From positions 21,980 to 85,979 of the forward strand of contig JAHDWK010000027.1 of the NCBI GenBank assembly GCA_023382655.1: a DNA stretch of 64,000 bases. The letters are read 5' to 3'. The stretch comes from Anaerolineae bacterium. GTDB lineage: Bacteria > Chloroflexota > Anaerolineae > Promineifilales > Promineifilaceae. This document shows positions 24,783 to 32,814 of this stretch, piece by piece (within the stretch, counting starts at the first letter, position 1; each line of letters starts with the position of its first letter). The position numbers and the translations under genes are program-made. The notes beneath the pieces were generated by a model. That model saw nothing but the letters and a program-made list of their open reading frames with translations, made no database searches and was not told the DNA's origin.

Positions 24783-27109
24783 GTGATGTGGTCACGGCCG
24801 TCATCCGTCCATATCCGCTCACCTGTCATGGGATCATACAGGCCAAAGGCGGCGGTGGCCGGTTGGGCGTCCGGGGGGAGGGTCAGGCGGTGCTGCTGCA
24901 CAAATAGATCACCCGGCTGCAAGGTGTAGGGGTCTACCCAAAAGCCATCATCCCCGGTGATAAAACTGCCATCGGCAGCTAACAGCTGCCCAAAGGCCAG
25001 CAGGCGTGGCCCGGCATACACACCCGGCGGCGGCGGGTTGCTGATGAGGGTGAAGGAGGGCAGGTCTAACGGCCGTGCCACCTGCCATCCCAGTTCCAAA
25101 ATCCCCGATGCCGGGTCATAAACAGCATGAACGCTGCACAAACCATTGGCAAAACAGACCGGCGTATTCTCCGGTAGGGCCAGGGCGGGCTGCACCGGCG
25201 TAAAGTGGGCAATGGACGTCTGCCCGTCTGCCGGTTCCATCCAGCCCGTATAGGGAGAGGGCACGTTGGGTGACCAGTGCAAACTGAGAACAGGCTGCAA
25301 AAAGAGCGCACGTTCCGGGTGATACCAGCGAGCAGATACAGGTACATCTTCATCCAGATCAATCTGTAATGCTACCTTATCCCATGGCCCATCCAGCAAA
25401 CTGGCGATAGAAAAATCGGCCACAATCGAATCGGGCTGCCCGTTCAAATAAGCCGCCAGTTCATGCAAATCTGCCCGGTACAAAAAACGCACCATCCCCC
25501 GCTGCGGCCACGTTTCAAAATAATCAGGCAAATCACGAATAGCAATGGTGGCAACTAAAAGTATGCCCAGAACTACCCCCAAAACGCCAACCATTTTCCG
25601 ATTGACCATTGACCATTGACCATTGACCATTAACCGTTGGAACTGCCAAATCGGTAGCGCCATGAGCATGTACGTCACCGGCAAGGCGATGATGGTATGC
25701 CCCAGGCTGGCAGGCGGCACACTGACAAAACCGGGCGAGAGACCCACCAGCCACCAGATGAGGAGAAAAGCAGCGGGGAGACGGTAATCCGTAATCCGTA
25801 ATCCGTCATCCGTGATGCGTAATCCGTCATCCGTGATGCGTGATGCGTCATCCGTGATGCGTGATGCGTCATCCGTGATGCGTGATGCGTGATACGTGAC
25901 TTGTACGGGCGAGGTAGGCGGGGCGCCTCTACGCCAAACGCGAAACTTTGTCACCGCCTGCCTCGCCCGTTCCGGGAGGGGTTTTAAGGTGTAAAACAGG
26001 GCAATGAAAACACCCAGCCATATAAAAAGTGCGCCTAAGAGGCCGAAGACAGGACGGTGGGGGATGTTATACAGCCACTCATCATCGCCGTCAGCATGGA
26101 ACATGCTCAGGGTGGCAACGACGTGTTTTTGGATGAGGCTAAAGTCGCCGGCGCGGGCGGCAATCAGGGGGCCAGCCAGTTCACCCACCCGCGCTTCGGC
26201 TTCCGGCTGGCGCTGGATAGTGATGAAGAGGGGGATAACGAGCACGGCCGTGACCACAAACATGAACACAATCCCCCGCCATTCCCGCCGCAGCAAAGGC
26301 CAGGCCACCACCACCATGTAGCCACAAAAGGCCAACAGTATCAACGGCACTCCCCGCCCGGCAAAGTAAACGTAAAAGCCCAACGCCAGCCAGAAACCGG
26401 CGAGGGCGTAAGCGGTAATCCGTAATCGGTAATCGGTGATGCGTGAGGCGTGCGGCGTGAGGCGCGAGGCGTGATGGGATTTCGGCAACTTGACACCTGA
26501 CACTTGAGACCTGACCCTCGTCAAAGCTCTCCAAAAGAAATAGAAAGCCAGCAGCAGCAGGGTAGGCGTGACAATCTGGCGCAGGGCAAAGCGGGAATAC
26601 ATAAGCGACCAAAAGCTCAACGACAACCCGGCAGCAGCCAACAGCCCCACCGAGGAGCTAAACAATTTACGCCCCAACAGCCAGGTGAGCGGCACGGCCG
26701 TGACCCCCCAGAATACCGACAACAGCCGCATCCCCACAAAATTAGCGCCAAACAAGGCCAGCAGCGGCGCATTCAGCCCAAAATACAACGCCTCATTGCC
26801 CGAAGCGTCCGGGTAAAACAACTGCCAGTCGCCATCCAACACCTTTTGTGAAATAACCAGCGAATTGATTAACTCATCATCGCGCCAGCCGGGAGGGAAG
26901 TCGGCCAACTGCCAGACGCGCGCGGCGAAAGCCACTAACGTGAGACCAATGATGATGACCTTTTCCAGGGGGAATCGGTGATCAGTGTTCGGTAATCGGT
27001 AATCCGTAATCCGTAATCCGTGAGGCGTGATGCGTGATGCGTGAGATGGGTTCGGGCTTTGGATTTCGGACATCGGATTTCGGGCTTCGGACTTCGGATT
27101 TCGGTTCAT
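24764..27109 (-). CDS. PMT/GT39-family membrane protein with repeat-expanded loops
   Basis: Has 781 residues from ATG 27109, which overlaps the upstream stop as ATGA; an earlier in-frame ATG lies inside the preceding gene and is rejected. Helices start near residue 50 (VIIIGLTLVAFAARVWQLAD), followed by a GT39-like acidic loop (WRDDELINSLV). The first 45 residues are repeat-encoded (PSHASRITPHGLRITDYRL). Loops near 215-245 and 390-440 are also repeats, the second with five or more RITDD/RITDY units. A C-terminal periplasmic beta region resembles its neighbours. The conserved helices look intact, so the gene is probably functional with expanded loops. Substrate unknown. Confidence 0.8.
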   Translation of the reverse strand: MNRNPKSEARNPMSEIQSPNPSHASRITPHGLRITDYRLPNTDHRFPLEKVIIIGLTLVAFAARVWQLADFPPGWRDDELINSLVISQKVLDGDWQLFYPDASGNEALYFGLNAPLLALFGANFVGMRLLSVFWGVTAVPLTWLLGRKLFSSSVGLLAAAGLSLSFWSLMYSRFALRQIVTPTLLLLAFYFFWRALTRVRSQVSGVKLPKSHHASRLTPHASRITDYRLRITAYALAGFWLALGFYVYFAGRGVPLILLAFCGYMVVVAWPLLRREWRGIVFMFVVTAVLVIPLFITIQRQPEAEARVGELAGPLIAARAGDFSLIQKHVVATLSMFHADGDDEWLYNIPHRPVFGLLGALFIWLGVFIALFYTLKPLPERARQAVTKFRVWRRGAPPTSPVQVTYHASRITDDASRITDDASRITDDGLRITDDGLRITDYRLPAAFLLIWWLVGLSPGFVSVPPASLGHTIIALPVTYMLMALPIWQFQRLMVNGQWSMVNRKMVGVLGVVLGILLVATIAIRDLPDYFETWPQRGMVRFLYRADLHELAAYLNGQPDSIVADFSIASLLDGPWDKVALQIDLDEDVPVSARWYHPERALFLQPVLSLHWSPNVPSPYTGWMEPADGQTSIAHFTPVQPALALPENTPVCFANGLCSVHAVYDPASGILELGWQVARPLDLPSFTLISNPPPPGVYAGPRLLAFGQLLAADGSFITGDDGFWVDPYTLQPGDLFVQQHRLTLPPDAQPATAAFGLYDPMTGERIWTDDGRDHITLEIGD
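25598..25636. repeat. Tandem attgacc repeat inside a membrane-protein gene
   Basis: Four near-identical units of ccattga in tandem encode the loop MVNGQWSMVNRK. A related caattgacaatg phrase lies at 35143-35185. Confidence 0.7.
25786..25896. repeat. Tandem phrase repeat (gtaatccgt/gtgatgcgt family)
   Basis: About ten to twelve tandem variants of a nine-nt phrase (xTAATCCGT, xTGATGCGT, CATCCGTGA) in frame within the GT39 gene. They translate as RITDD and RITDY units. Further copies lie at 26407-26475, 26985-27045, 28735-28775 and 29320-29365. The units vary, so this is a decaying or recombining family and not a microsatellite. Confidence 0.85.
26407..26475. repeat. RITDYR-type phrase repeat, second array
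   Basis: Copies of gtaatccgtaatcggt and gtgaggcgtg phrases encode the SHASRLTPHASRITDYRLRI loop of the same membrane protein. Confidence 0.75.
26985..27105. repeat. Two phrase-repeat families at the start of a GT39 gene
   Basis: Positions 26985-27045 hold gtaatccgt/gtgatgcgt phrases; 27050-27105 hold tcggacttcggatttcgg phrases. Together they encode almost the whole N-terminal extension of the membrane protein starting at 27109. Confidence 0.75.
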
Positions 27110-29403
27110 GGGGTAACGGTTATCTCTTGTATAGTGAAGTGGTCCTGGGCAGTGGTGGTGAGCAGGCGTCGGGTCTGTTTGCAGGCAGTATCCAGGCAAG
27201 TGTACCAGCCCACGATGAGTGGGTATTGGCCGGGCGGCGTGTCTGGCGGTATGGTGATCTCGTGCCATTGCAGCAGCCGGTCGCCAGCCATCCAACTTTC
27301 GCCGGGGGCGGCAAGCAGATCAGCCTGAGCAATAGGGACGCCATCAGCCCCGGTGAGGGCCTCGGTGAGGTGGGTAAAGAGACGAATGCCTTCAACCGGG
27401 ACGTTTAACTGCCACCAGGTAATTAGTTGCAAGACGCGGCCAGGGGCAACGGCCGTATCCGCCACATCATACCCTATCAGCGCCGCCGCTTCGCCAAATG
27501 GTACCGGCGGGTTCACGGCCGTAGCCGGCTGATGCGCCGCCTGCCAATCCTCCAGGTGTAGCTGATAAACGGTTAACGGCCGATCCAAATCAGTGGCCGG
27601 TTGGGGTATGGTAATGGGGGACACGCCTGCACTGAGCGGCGACCCCCCGTTGCCCGTCGAAGTGGCCGTGCCCAGATACCCGTGCAGGGCCTCCGGCAGC
27701 GGTGCAAAGCCAGTCAGAATGATGAGCGCGGTAGGGGCATGGGGGATGAGCAGGCCGGTACGGCCGTCGAACCAGCGCGGTGTTACTTCATCATTGGTCA
27801 GCATCACCCGCGCCAGCGCCGGGGTGTGGTACTGCCCTGGGGTGATGGTGGAAATGGCGACATCGGTCACATCCTGTTCATTCAAGTAGCGCATGACGGC
27901 CGTCATCGCCGCTTCATACTGCACCCGTACCTCTGGGGCGTTGGCCCAGATTCTAAAGTAGTCACGGCTGGTGAGGACGGCCGTGCCCACAAATAAAAAC
28001 ACCACTGCCAGGCGGAAGAAAACGATACACAGATTACGCAGATTGTGCAGATTTTTCATCTGTGAAATCTGTGTAATCTGTGAATTCCCTATGTTTCTAA
28101 TTGCCAGCGCCGGAAACAGGTATAACACCGGCTGCATCCCCATCGCCTGGGTGGTGCTGAGGGATGCACCTGTGACCAGGGCGGGCACGAGGCCCATGAG
28201 CAGCCAGCACAGCGCCAGGAAAGCGGCCACTTCGACGGGCAACCAGGGGTCGCCGCTCAGTGCAGGCGTGCGGCGTAACCTGGTATCGGGGTGGCGTTTG
28301 ATGAGGGGGCGCAGCGCCCACCAGCCGGCTAACACCAGCCCGCCGCCTGCCAACAGCGCCATTACCAGCCCCAGCAACGGCCGTCCGGGAATGTTGTAGC
28401 GCCAGAAATCATCACCGCGCCAGAAGAGGATACCTGCCCCTTCGCGCATGTTTTGCCAGAGGGGGGTGAGGTTGCCCTGGGTTACGGCCGTGAGCGGCCC
28501 GCTTAACTCTCGAATGCGAATTTCTGCCTCCGGGTTGGCTGCCAGATAGAGGAACAGTGGCAGCGCCAGTATACCCGCCAATACCAGCATCAACAGCACG
28601 CCGCGCCATGCTCTGGCGAGTAATGGCCGTGCCGCCAGCGCCACGTACCCTAACGTTAGCGGAAACACCAGCCATAAAATGCGGGCGGGGATGTAGGTGT
28701 AGAAGGTGAGACCGAGGCAGAGACCGGCTATTCCGTAATCGGTAATCGGCGATCGGTGATCGGTAATCCGATGTCCGATGTCCGAAATCAGAGATTCGGA
28801 CTTCCGGCTTCGGGCTTCCAACTTCGGGCTTCGAGTGAGTGCCCGCCAGAAAAAAAGCACAGTCAGCACAAACAACAGCGGCAGCATGATGGAGCGCAGG
28901 GATTGGCGGGCGGCCATGAGCGGCCAAAAGCTGACAGACAGTCCGGCGGCGGTGAGGACGGCCGTTTGCCAATCAAACGCCCGCCGCACCCAGGCGGCCA
29001 TCCCGGCGATGGTGAGCAGGCTGGCAAACACGGCCGTCAATCGCCCGGCCATAAACGTGGGGCCAATACCCGCCATTACCAGGGCCGTTACATAGTCATA
29101 CAACGGTTCACGGCCGTGCCCAATGGTGAAATAAACGGCGCGTGTCCCTTCCAGGATGGCGAGCGCCGTAAGCCCATGATCCGCTTCATCGTGCGTCAGA
29201 CCGGGGGGGATGTGGGCAAGGGCAAACAGGCGCAAAGCCACGGCCGTGAGCAACACTACCAGCATCCAGCCTAAAAACTGTTGTTTTTCTTGCGCCTCTC
29301 CGATTTGCATACCTCTTCCGTGATCCGTCATCGGTAATCCGTAATCGGTAATCGGGTTACGGATAAACCTGGGGATCATACGCAAAGGGTACAGACGAGA
29401 CAA
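27106..29403 (-). CDS. PMT/GT39-family membrane glycosyltransferase
   Basis: Has 765 residues. After a repeat-derived N-terminus (NPITDYGLPMTDHG) the first helix is near 45-65, followed by the acidic motif THDEADHGLTAL typical of GT39 enzymes. About ten helices follow. Two in-frame repeat inserts lie in loops: near residues 192-222 (SLISDIGHRITDHRSPITDY) and near 440-460 (NSQITQISQMKNLHNLRNL). The C-terminal 150 residues form a beta region with IGYDVADTAVAPGRVLQLIT, like the other two proteins. It is first of three overlapping genes and lies 43 nt downstream of the formyltransferase gene, so all four may form one operon. Confidence 0.85.
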   Translation of the reverse strand: MSRLYPLRMIPRFIRNPITDYGLPMTDHGRGMQIGEAQEKQQFLGWMLVVLLTAVALRLFALAHIPPGLTHDEADHGLTALAILEGTRAVYFTIGHGREPLYDYVTALVMAGIGPTFMAGRLTAVFASLLTIAGMAAWVRRAFDWQTAVLTAAGLSVSFWPLMAARQSLRSIMLPLLFVLTVLFFWRALTRSPKLEARSRKSESLISDIGHRITDHRSPITDYGIAGLCLGLTFYTYIPARILWLVFPLTLGYVALAARPLLARAWRGVLLMLVLAGILALPLFLYLAANPEAEIRIRELSGPLTAVTQGNLTPLWQNMREGAGILFWRGDDFWRYNIPGRPLLGLVMALLAGGGLVLAGWWALRPLIKRHPDTRLRRTPALSGDPWLPVEVAAFLALCWLLMGLVPALVTGASLSTTQAMGMQPVLYLFPALAIRNIGNSQITQISQMKNLHNLRNLCIVFFRLAVVFLFVGTAVLTSRDYFRIWANAPEVRVQYEAAMTAVMRYLNEQDVTDVAISTITPGQYHTPALARVMLTNDEVTPRWFDGRTGLLIPHAPTALIILTGFAPLPEALHGYLGTATSTGNGGSPLSAGVSPITIPQPATDLDRPLTVYQLHLEDWQAAHQPATAVNPPVPFGEAAALIGYDVADTAVAPGRVLQLITWWQLNVPVEGIRLFTHLTEALTGADGVPIAQADLLAAPGESWMAGDRLLQWHEITIPPDTPPGQYPLIVGWYTCLDTACKQTRRLLTTTAQDHFTIQEITVTP
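28016..28093. repeat. Phrase repeat (cagattacgcagatt family) with inverted half
   Basis: Copies of acagattacgcagatt are followed by inverse copies (atctgtgaaatctgtgtaatctgtg), making a long imperfect hairpin, in frame inside the GT39 gene. It encodes the ITQISQMKNLHNLRNLC loop. Confidence 0.75.
28735..28840. repeat. Two adjoining phrase repeats in a GT39 gene
   Basis: Positions 28735-28775 carry cggtaatcggcgatcggtgatcggt units and 28775-28840 carry cttcgggcttccaacttcggg units. They encode the loop between two membrane helices near residues 192-222. Confidence 0.75.
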
Positions 29404-29446
29404 CTACGATTAACGGCCGTCCTCCCTACCGCTCATCACCTCATCA

Positions 29447-30394
29447 TCAAGAGACGGCCGTCACCAACACCCCCAGATTGAACTGGATGGAGACGGTACG
29501 GCCGTGCCACACGAGGGGTTCGGGCAGCATCTGCGCGTGGTCATAGGAAACGGCCGTGCGTAATACCAGTTCGCGCCCGGCCACAGTGATGGGGTACGGC
29601 CGTGCCCATTCCGCCGTGCCGCGCATAAAGTTAAACGCCCGCCGCGCTGACCAATGCCCATTTAATCGGAAATCATCGGCGGTGGGGACGGGGTAGTAAG
29701 AGCCGGGTTCGGATTGGGGGTGGCGGGGCAGACGGCCGTCCGCCACCAGCCTAATCGCCTCAAGGAGCAGCCTGCCGCCTCGTTCCGCCGCCATCTGCTC
29801 TGCCTGTGCCCCGCTGATGCCGTCCGGCAGGGTCAGGCCGGCTTGCAGGGCAATGTCGCCCGTGTCTATGCCTGCATCCATGAAGTGAACGGTGACGGCC
29901 GTCTCGTTTTGCCCCTCGTGGAATGTCCAGAACAAGGGAGACGGGCCGCGAAAATATGGCAGCCGTGAGGGATGCACATTCAGGCAGCCCAGGCGGGGCA
30001 ACGCCAGCAGCGCCGGCGGGAAAATCTGGTTGAAGCAGGAAACGCAGATCAGGTCGGGGGCAACGGCCGTTATCCCGGCTAATATCTCCGGCTCTTTCAA
30101 GCGACCCACGGGATAAACCGGCAGTTGGTGCTGGGCGGCCAGTTCCAGGATGCCGGGGTGATGGGGAGAGGGGGTGAGAAACAGGTGGGGGGGTGAGGGG
30201 GTGAGGGGATGACGGCCGTGTTTGGGCAGGATGTAGGGGGGGAGTACCGAGCCAGGCATAGCCACACCACATACATTAACACCGCCGTTCAGCAAAATCG
30301 CCAGCGGAATGCGCGATAACAAACCCGTCATGCCAAAAAACAGCACCCGGATTTCTGAAAGGTTGGTCGGCTTGCTTCTACTTACCATCGGCAT
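29447..30394 (-). CDS. Formyltransferase-fold protein (Fmt/ArnA-like)
   Basis: Has 315 residues, with the formyltransferase fold (10-formyl-THF dependent). Asn-His-Pro of the active site is visible as NVHPSRLPYFRGPSPLFWTF near 140-160, and the downstream acid motif is DAGIDTGDIAL. A C-terminal Fmt-like beta-barrel is possible from about 230. Residues about 58-80 (HPLTPSPPHLFLTPSPHHPG) are encoded by a ggtgaggggg phrase repeat. It lies 43 nt upstream of the GT39 operon, so it may modify a sugar or amino group and not initiator tRNA; a genuine fmt cannot be excluded. Confidence 0.8.
   Translation of the reverse strand: MPMVSRSKPTNLSEIRVLFFGMTGLLSRIPLAILLNGGVNVCGVAMPGSVLPPYILPKHGRHPLTPSPPHLFLTPSPHHPGILELAAQHQLPVYPVGRLKEPEILAGITAVAPDLICVSCFNQIFPPALLALPRLGCLNVHPSRLPYFRGPSPLFWTFHEGQNETAVTVHFMDAGIDTGDIALQAGLTLPDGISGAQAEQMAAERGGRLLLEAIRLVADGRLPRHPQSEPGSYYPVPTADDFRLNGHWSARRAFNFMRGTAEWARPYPITVAGRELVLRTAVSYDHAQMLPEPLVWHGRTVSIQFNLGVLVTAVS
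30160..30215. repeat. In-frame gagggggtgagg phrase repeat
   Basis: Several copies of gggtgag-type phrases in the formyltransferase gene encode a Pro/His/Ser-rich loop not expected in the family. Confidence 0.6.
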
Positions 30395-30399
30395 ATAAT
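30372..30399 (+). promoter_or_regulatory. Promoter of the yggX operon
   Basis: TTGCTT (30372-30377), a 16-nt spacer, then TATAAT (30394-30399). It lies 49 nt before yggX and overlaps the divergent formyltransferase start codon. Confidence 0.55.
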
Positions 30400-30447
30400 C
30401 CCTCAGGTGATAGACGCTGGCAAAGAGCCTGTCGCCTGGAGGTTATC

Positions 30448-30753
30448 ATGGCAAGAAGAGAAAAAACAATCTGGGTGGTAGATTGCGCCAAACTGGGCCG
30501 CGAAGCAGAAGCGTTAGCCCGGCCGCCGTTCCCCGGCGAATTGGGGCAGCGTGTGTATAACGAAATTTCCAAACAGGCATGGGAGATGTGGCAGCAGCAG
30601 TCCACCATTCTCATTAACCATTACGGCCTGAACCTGGCTGACCCGCGTGCCCAAGAATTCCTGTTTGAGCAAATGGAAGAGTTCTTCTTTGGCGAAGGAG
30701 CGGAAATGCCAGAGGATTGGACGCCGCCCACGGCCGCCCCGCGCAAGAAGTAG
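30448..30753 (+). CDS. yggX: Fe(II)-trafficking / oxidative-damage protection protein (YggX family)
   Basis: Has 101 residues. It matches YggX from near the N-terminus: DCAKLGREAEALARPPFPGE, GQRVYNEISKQAWEMWQ and LINHYGLNLADPRAQEFL, ending in MEEFFFGEG. The N-terminal cysteine (C13) is retained. YggX protects iron-sulfur clusters against oxidants. The 3' end is slightly longer than the family. It is followed 40 nt later by a HIT-like gene, probably cotranscribed. Confidence 0.95.
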   Translation: MARREKTIWVVDCAKLGREAEALARPPFPGELGQRVYNEISKQAWEMWQQQSTILINHYGLNLADPRAQEFLFEQMEEFFFGEGAEMPEDWTPPTAAPRKK

Positions 30754-30793
30754 CGTGTTATTCATAATCAAATAACACGAGAGGAGGTTCTCC

Positions 30794-31144
30794 ATGTCTA
30801 ATACAAATATTGAAGACAGCCCGTTTGTAGCGATTTTGGTCGGTGAGGAGCCAGATGCGATTTTGGCCCGTGATGACACAAAGCATTTCGCGTTGGTGAA
30901 AAGTTTGCACCCGGAAGGGGCCATTCACTGGCTGGCGATTCCTTATGAGCCCATTGCCAGCATTGAAGAGTTGGAAAAGACAAATAAAGCGCGTTTTTTG
31001 GAGCTGGTGGAGTTTGCCATTACCCAAACCCAGGCGCTGGCAGAGCAGTACCCATTGTTAGAACGAGGGTTCACCATCAAGTTCCATTTTGGTGGCTATG
31101 AAACAGTGCCTCATGCCAAACTACATATCTTATCGGTAGAATAA
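30794..31144 (+). CDS. HIT-like protein with degenerate histidine triad
   Basis: Has 116 residues of the HIT (histidine triad) fold: FALVKSLHPEGAIHWLAIPYEPIASIEEL corresponds to the substrate-binding part and VPHAKLHILSV to the HxHxH site. The triad reads H-A-K-L-H: the middle histidine, which carries out nucleophilic attack in Hint enzymes, is replaced by lysine. It is therefore either inactive or altered. A strong GGAGG precedes the start. The last gene of the yggX pair, it ends at a terminator. Confidence 0.85.
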   Translation: MSNTNIEDSPFVAILVGEEPDAILARDDTKHFALVKSLHPEGAIHWLAIPYEPIASIEELEKTNKARFLELVEFAITQTQALAEQYPLLERGFTIKFHFGGYETVPHAKLHILSVE

Positions 31145-31148
31145 TGAT

Positions 31149-31183
31149 AAAAGCCCCTGCCGGTAGCGACAGGGGCTTTTTTA
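31149..31183. terminator. Bidirectional terminator
   Basis: Stem agcccctg/caggggct with A-run before and T-run after. It separates the rightward HIT gene from the leftward DUF4230 gene, which ends at 31184. Confidence 0.85.
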
Positions 31184-31915
31184 TTATGGCCCTGGGGTGG
31201 GGGTGACGAGAATATAGCCCTTGGGGACTTCTTGCACAAATGGCAGTGGCGTGGGGGGAACAGTCTCGGTGAAGATTATTTCGGTAAAACCTAACCCCTG
31301 TAAGAAACTGCGCATGTAGTTCTGGGCATTCACATTCGCGGTTTGCAGCAGACCGGTAGCCAGCGCCTCTTCGCGCAGCCGGGCTTCGGCCACACGACGA
31401 ACTTCCGTTTCCAGTTGGGCGTCGGCGCCGGCCAATAGGCCAGTATCCCGATCCGCCACATAAGATTTTTCGGTATCTAGCGCCGGTAAGTCATCAAAGA
31501 TTTTGGCAGGTGGCAGATAAACCATTACGGTATCAGCATCCACGACCTGCAAATTATCCGGCGTCATTTCCGCAAAATCCACCCCGGCTACCACTTTGCC
31601 ATGAGCCACAAATATCAGGCTTTCACTCATGACCCCCCATAGGAGATTGGCATCGCCGCGCTCGGCCGTGACCACTTTTTCCATTTCCACGGAAGCAGTT
31701 TCTAAGCGAGCCAGGTTGTTGATTTCCTGCACAATGGTAGTGTTGCTGGGTAAGATGACGGGGGTAGCGGGAACGATGAGTTGTTTGAACAGGTCTCCCA
31801 ATGGTTCGGCAACCGCATTATCCACCTTGTTGACGGTGGAGATAACTGTGTAGATGGCAAAGGAAGCCATTACAAAAAAAATGATGAAAAATAAATACAT
31901 TAATTTGCGTAACAT
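31184..31915 (-). CDS. DUF4230 membrane-anchored protein
   Basis: Has 243 residues from ATG 31915, with AGGAGA six nt upstream; the earlier ATG at 31996 is not needed. An N-terminal membrane anchor (about 5-25) is followed by an extracytoplasmic region with the DUF4230 pattern: a core of beta strands (LLWGVMSESLIFVAHGKVVAGVDFAEM) and a conserved RRVAEARLREEAL helix. The C-terminus ends in TPTP. The role of the family is unknown. Confidence 0.8.
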   Translation of the reverse strand: MLRKLMYLFFIIFFVMASFAIYTVISTVNKVDNAVAEPLGDLFKQLIVPATPVILPSNTTIVQEINNLARLETASVEMEKVVTAERGDANLLWGVMSESLIFVAHGKVVAGVDFAEMTPDNLQVVDADTVMVYLPPAKIFDDLPALDTEKSYVADRDTGLLAGADAQLETEVRRVAEARLREEALATGLLQTANVNAQNYMRSFLQGLGFTEIIFTETVPPTPLPFVQEVPKGYILVTPTPGP

Positions 31916-32145
31916 AGAGTCTCCTGTGTTTCGCTTTTCAGTTTCGGACGTGATCATTGATTTTCCAGACATAAAAAATACCTCATGCAGTGTCAAACGC
32001 CAACGGCCGTGACCCGTTGCGCCTGCTTATCAATACCTCATTTTCAATTGTCCGTTAAATCTGAAAGTGGCCCCTACACACGCGGCATTATAAAGCATCG
32101 GCCGCCTGTGTGGCGGCCCGTTCATAAATTTCTCAAGTTGTGGCG

Positions 32146-32179
32146 AGGCATGACCGGTTTTGTCAAACCGGTCATGCCT
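32146..32179. terminator. Perfect 15-bp hairpin
   Basis: Arms 32146-32160 and 32165-32179 (aggcatgaccggttt and its complement) around a 4-nt loop, placed just after the flavin reductase stop. A second hairpin with gccgcc/ggcggc lies at 32101-32117. No T-tract follows, so it might be a repeat element with terminator function only by position. The rest of 31916-32145 has no gene. Confidence 0.55.
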
Positions 32180-32184
32180 GGTTA

Positions 32185-32676
32185 TCAGCCGGCGTAGCTC
32201 CAGCCCACATGGGGCAGCGACAGAGTATCCGTTACTTCGCCTTCTTTGCGGACACCACCGCCAACGATCTCGCCTACCAGCAAATCATGGTCACCGCCGA
32301 CATCTATCATTTGCACAACGCGACATTCCAGGTAAGCGGCGGCGCCTTGCAAAATGGGGCAGCCTGTTTCGGGCGCGGGGGTATAGACGGCGTCAGCCAT
32401 CTTTTCCGGCTTTTTGGCGCGCCCTTTGGTAAAAGGCATCATCGCGTCCTGGTCTTCCTTGCGGAAGATGTTGATGGCAAAAACACCGCCTTCGCCGATG
32501 ACCTGATGGGAATACGCCTTTTTTTGCAGCCCCACGACCATGAGGCGCGGGGTGAAGGAGGCTTGCATAACCCAATTGGCGACCATGGCGTTGACTTCAT
32601 CGCCATGGCGAGAGGTGATGCTGTAGAATCCATAGGGCATCCGGTGCAAGGCATCTTTTATAGGATCGGTTGACAT
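32185..32676 (-). CDS. Flavin reductase-like domain protein
   Basis: FMN-binding split-barrel reductase of 163 residues. The conserved N-terminal part is YGFYSITSRHGDEVNAMVANWVMQASFTPRLMVVGL, followed by the flavin-contact GEGGVFAINIF and the acidic GGDHDLLVGEIVGG near 130-145. Such enzymes supply reduced flavin or act as small flavoproteins. GGAGAAAAATT precedes the start. Single gene with hairpins downstream. Confidence 0.9.
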   Translation of the reverse strand: MSTDPIKDALHRMPYGFYSITSRHGDEVNAMVANWVMQASFTPRLMVVGLQKKAYSHQVIGEGGVFAINIFRKEDQDAMMPFTKGRAKKPEKMADAVYTPAPETGCPILQGAAAYLECRVVQMIDVGGDHDLLVGEIVGGGVRKEGEVTDTLSLPHVGWSYAG

Positions 32677-32814
32677 AATTTTTCTCCTTCGTAAATAGCT
32701 ACCAATGACACCAATTTCACAAATTTTGGGTGAGGGGACAAATGTATTGATGGATGAGGGTAACGCAATTTAAGCGGTGGGAAACTGGACAATAGTCCAG
32801 TTTGGGTATGTGGT

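Noticed and set aside
25786..25896. Possible CRISPR array
   Set aside because: Units are nine nt, directly tandem and without unique spacers. They stay in frame in a membrane protein.
27110..27295. Longer GT39 protein with start at 27295
   Set aside because: This would overlap the preceding gene by nearly 190 nt in another frame. The ATGA at 27109 fits translational coupling.
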